Position numbers and translations under genes: made by a program | The notes under the pieces: model-generated | Database searches by the model: none | The model's input: the letters and a program-made list of their open reading frames with translations, nothing else | Told to the model about the DNA's origin: nothing | Shown here: positions 63,103-64,000 of the stretch, in pieces | Position numbering within the stretch: the first letter of the stretch is position 1 | How the letters are laid out: the number at the start of each line of letters is the position of its first letter | From: Clostridia bacterium | Lineage (GTDB): Bacteria > Bacillota > Clostridia > Christensenellales > Borkfalkiaceae | DNA length: 64,000 nt | Assembly: GCA_017502525.1 (NCBI GenBank) | Contig: JAFVUV010000003.1 | Location: 1 to 64,000, forward strand | Direction of reading: 5' to 3'

Positions 63103-64000
63103 ATGAAAAAATCAGTTAAAAATAAAGCCAAAACTAATAAATCAACAGTTCAGGAAAATCTACCGCTTTATTTATTTCATCAAGGAACTAATTATCGTGC
63201 GTATGATTACATGGGCGCACATTTTGAAGTCGTTGATGGTAAAAATGGCGTAGTTTTCCGCACATGGGCACCAAACGCACAAAACGTATCGGTAGTCGGT
63301 GATTTTAACAATTGGAATCAATCGGCAAATATAATGTCTAGAATTAGTGACGGTGGCGTGTATGAAACTTTTATTGAAGGGTTAAGTGTTTACGATAATT
63401 ATAAATTTGCCGTTACACATAACGGTAATACTGTATTTAAAAGTGACCCTTATGCGTTTCATACCGAAACACCTCCTTGTACCGCGTCAAAGTTATATCA
63501 ATTAGAAGGGTATAAGTGGAAAGACGATGAATTTATTAAAAACAAGTCGCTACCTTACGATAAACCGATGAACGTTTACGAAGTAAATTTAGCGTCCTGG
63601 AAAAAACATGATGACGGCAGTTATTATTCTTATAGAGAACTTGCTAAAGATTTAGTAAAATACGTAAAAGACTGCGGTTACACTCACGTTGAATTTATGC
63701 CTATCACTGAATATCCGTTCGACGGGTCTTGGGGATATCAAGTTACGGGATATTTTGCAATATCTTCAAGATTTGGCACTCCTAAAGATTTTATGTATTT
63801 GGTGGATAAATTCCATAAATACGGCATTTCCGTAATTTTGGATTGGGTTCCGGCACATTTCCCGAAAGACGAGCATGGTTTATACGAATTTGATGGAACG
63901 GCTTGTTATGAAAATCAAGGTTGGGATAGAAAAGAACATAAAACTTGGGGTACGCGCATTTTTGATTGGGGAAGAAACGAGGTTCAGAGCTTTTTAGTTT
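63103..64000 (+). CDS. glgB: 1,4-alpha-glucan branching enzyme, N-terminal part (3' end outside window)
   Basis: 299 residues are visible, open to the right edge. After a basic start, FRTWAPNAQNVSVVGDFNNW is the CBM48 glucan-binding module (~45-150). The GH13 barrel begins with NVYEVNLASWKK, HVEFMPITEYPFDGSWGYQVTG (split by few residues), and DWVPAHFPKDEHGLYEFDG. These are typical of GlgB, which makes alpha-1,6 branches in glycogen. ATG 63103 lies one base after the pgi stop. No separate ribosome site is obvious. Confidence 0.93.
   Translation, partial: MKKSVKNKAKTNKSTVQENLPLYLFHQGTNYRAYDYMGAHFEVVDGKNGVVFRTWAPNAQNVSVVGDFNNWNQSANIMSRISDGGVYETFIEGLSVYDNYKFAVTHNGNTVFKSDPYAFHTETPPCTASKLYQLEGYKWKDDEFIKNKSLPYDKPMNVYEVNLASWKKHDDGSYYSYRELAKDLVKYVKDCGYTHVEFMPITEYPFDGSWGYQVTGYFAISSRFGTPKDFMYLVDKFHKYGISVILDWVPAHFPKDEHGLYEFDGTACYENQGWDRKEHKTWGTRIFDWGRNEVQSFLV

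Overview
The window looks like a chromosomal segment of an anaerobic, spore-forming, low-GC Firmicute of the class Clostridia, possibly an uncultured gut lineage. Support comes from the genes: spoIVA, a yabP-yabQ-divIC cluster, a division and cell-wall cluster with a MurE carrying the meso-diaminopimelate DNPR signature, a ferredoxin-dependent 2-oxoacid oxidoreductase, T-box leaders, frequent TTG starts and strong Shine-Dalgarno sites. I cannot name the species.

Layout. 1-3.5 kb: accessory genes, namely the end of a WYL-domain protein, a PD-(D/E)XK-like protein, a DEDDh exonuclease and an SMC/RecF-like protein without a P-loop. 3.6-4.0 kb: a broken 3' end of a penicillin-binding protein gene (spoVD/ftsI type). 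4.2-13.6 kb: murE, mraY, murD, ftsW, murA, ftsQ, ftsA, ftsZ. 13.7-17.9 kb: tRNA-Pro, trmB, a membrane-anchored XRE regulator and a three-gene glycolipid-like operon. 18-21.5 kb: an SbcD/SbcC-like (YhaO/YhaN) pair with an HNH protein. 21.6-22.4 kb: a frameshifted amidohydrolase. 22.4-31.2 kb: two tandem T-box leaders, each with its own promoter, ahead of a branched-chain 2-oxoacid operon. 31.3-37.8 kb: mixed metabolic and sporulation genes. 38-42.5 kb: gyrB-gyrA, then tRNA-Thr. 42.8-50 kb: an oxidoreductase, AlkD, an MTA/SAH nucleosidase, a GlmU acetyltransferase-only protein, glmM and pncB. 49.5-56 kb: a coiled-coil protein, lspA, an RluA-family synthase, pyrR, der, plsY and spoIVA. 56-58.7 kb: an ABC importer on the minus strand. 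58.8-64 kb: valS, pgi and the start of glgB.

The most interesting unit is the T-box operon. It encodes a LeuA-like protein that has lost its metal-binding and catalytic motifs but kept the leucine-sensing domain, a fusion of a TIM barrel with an acyl-CoA synthetase, a branched-chain aminotransferase, a P-loop ATPase and a four-subunit 2-oxoacid:ferredoxin oxidoreductase. T-box control implies induction under amino-acid starvation. Together this suggests leucine, isoleucine or valine synthesis from branched short-chain acids: activation to acyl-CoA, reductive carboxylation, then transamination. The direction is an inference.

The second point of interest is the accessory module at the left edge. 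It abuts a truncated penicillin-binding protein gene exactly where spoVD or ftsI would stand in the division cluster, so the cluster seems to have been broken there.
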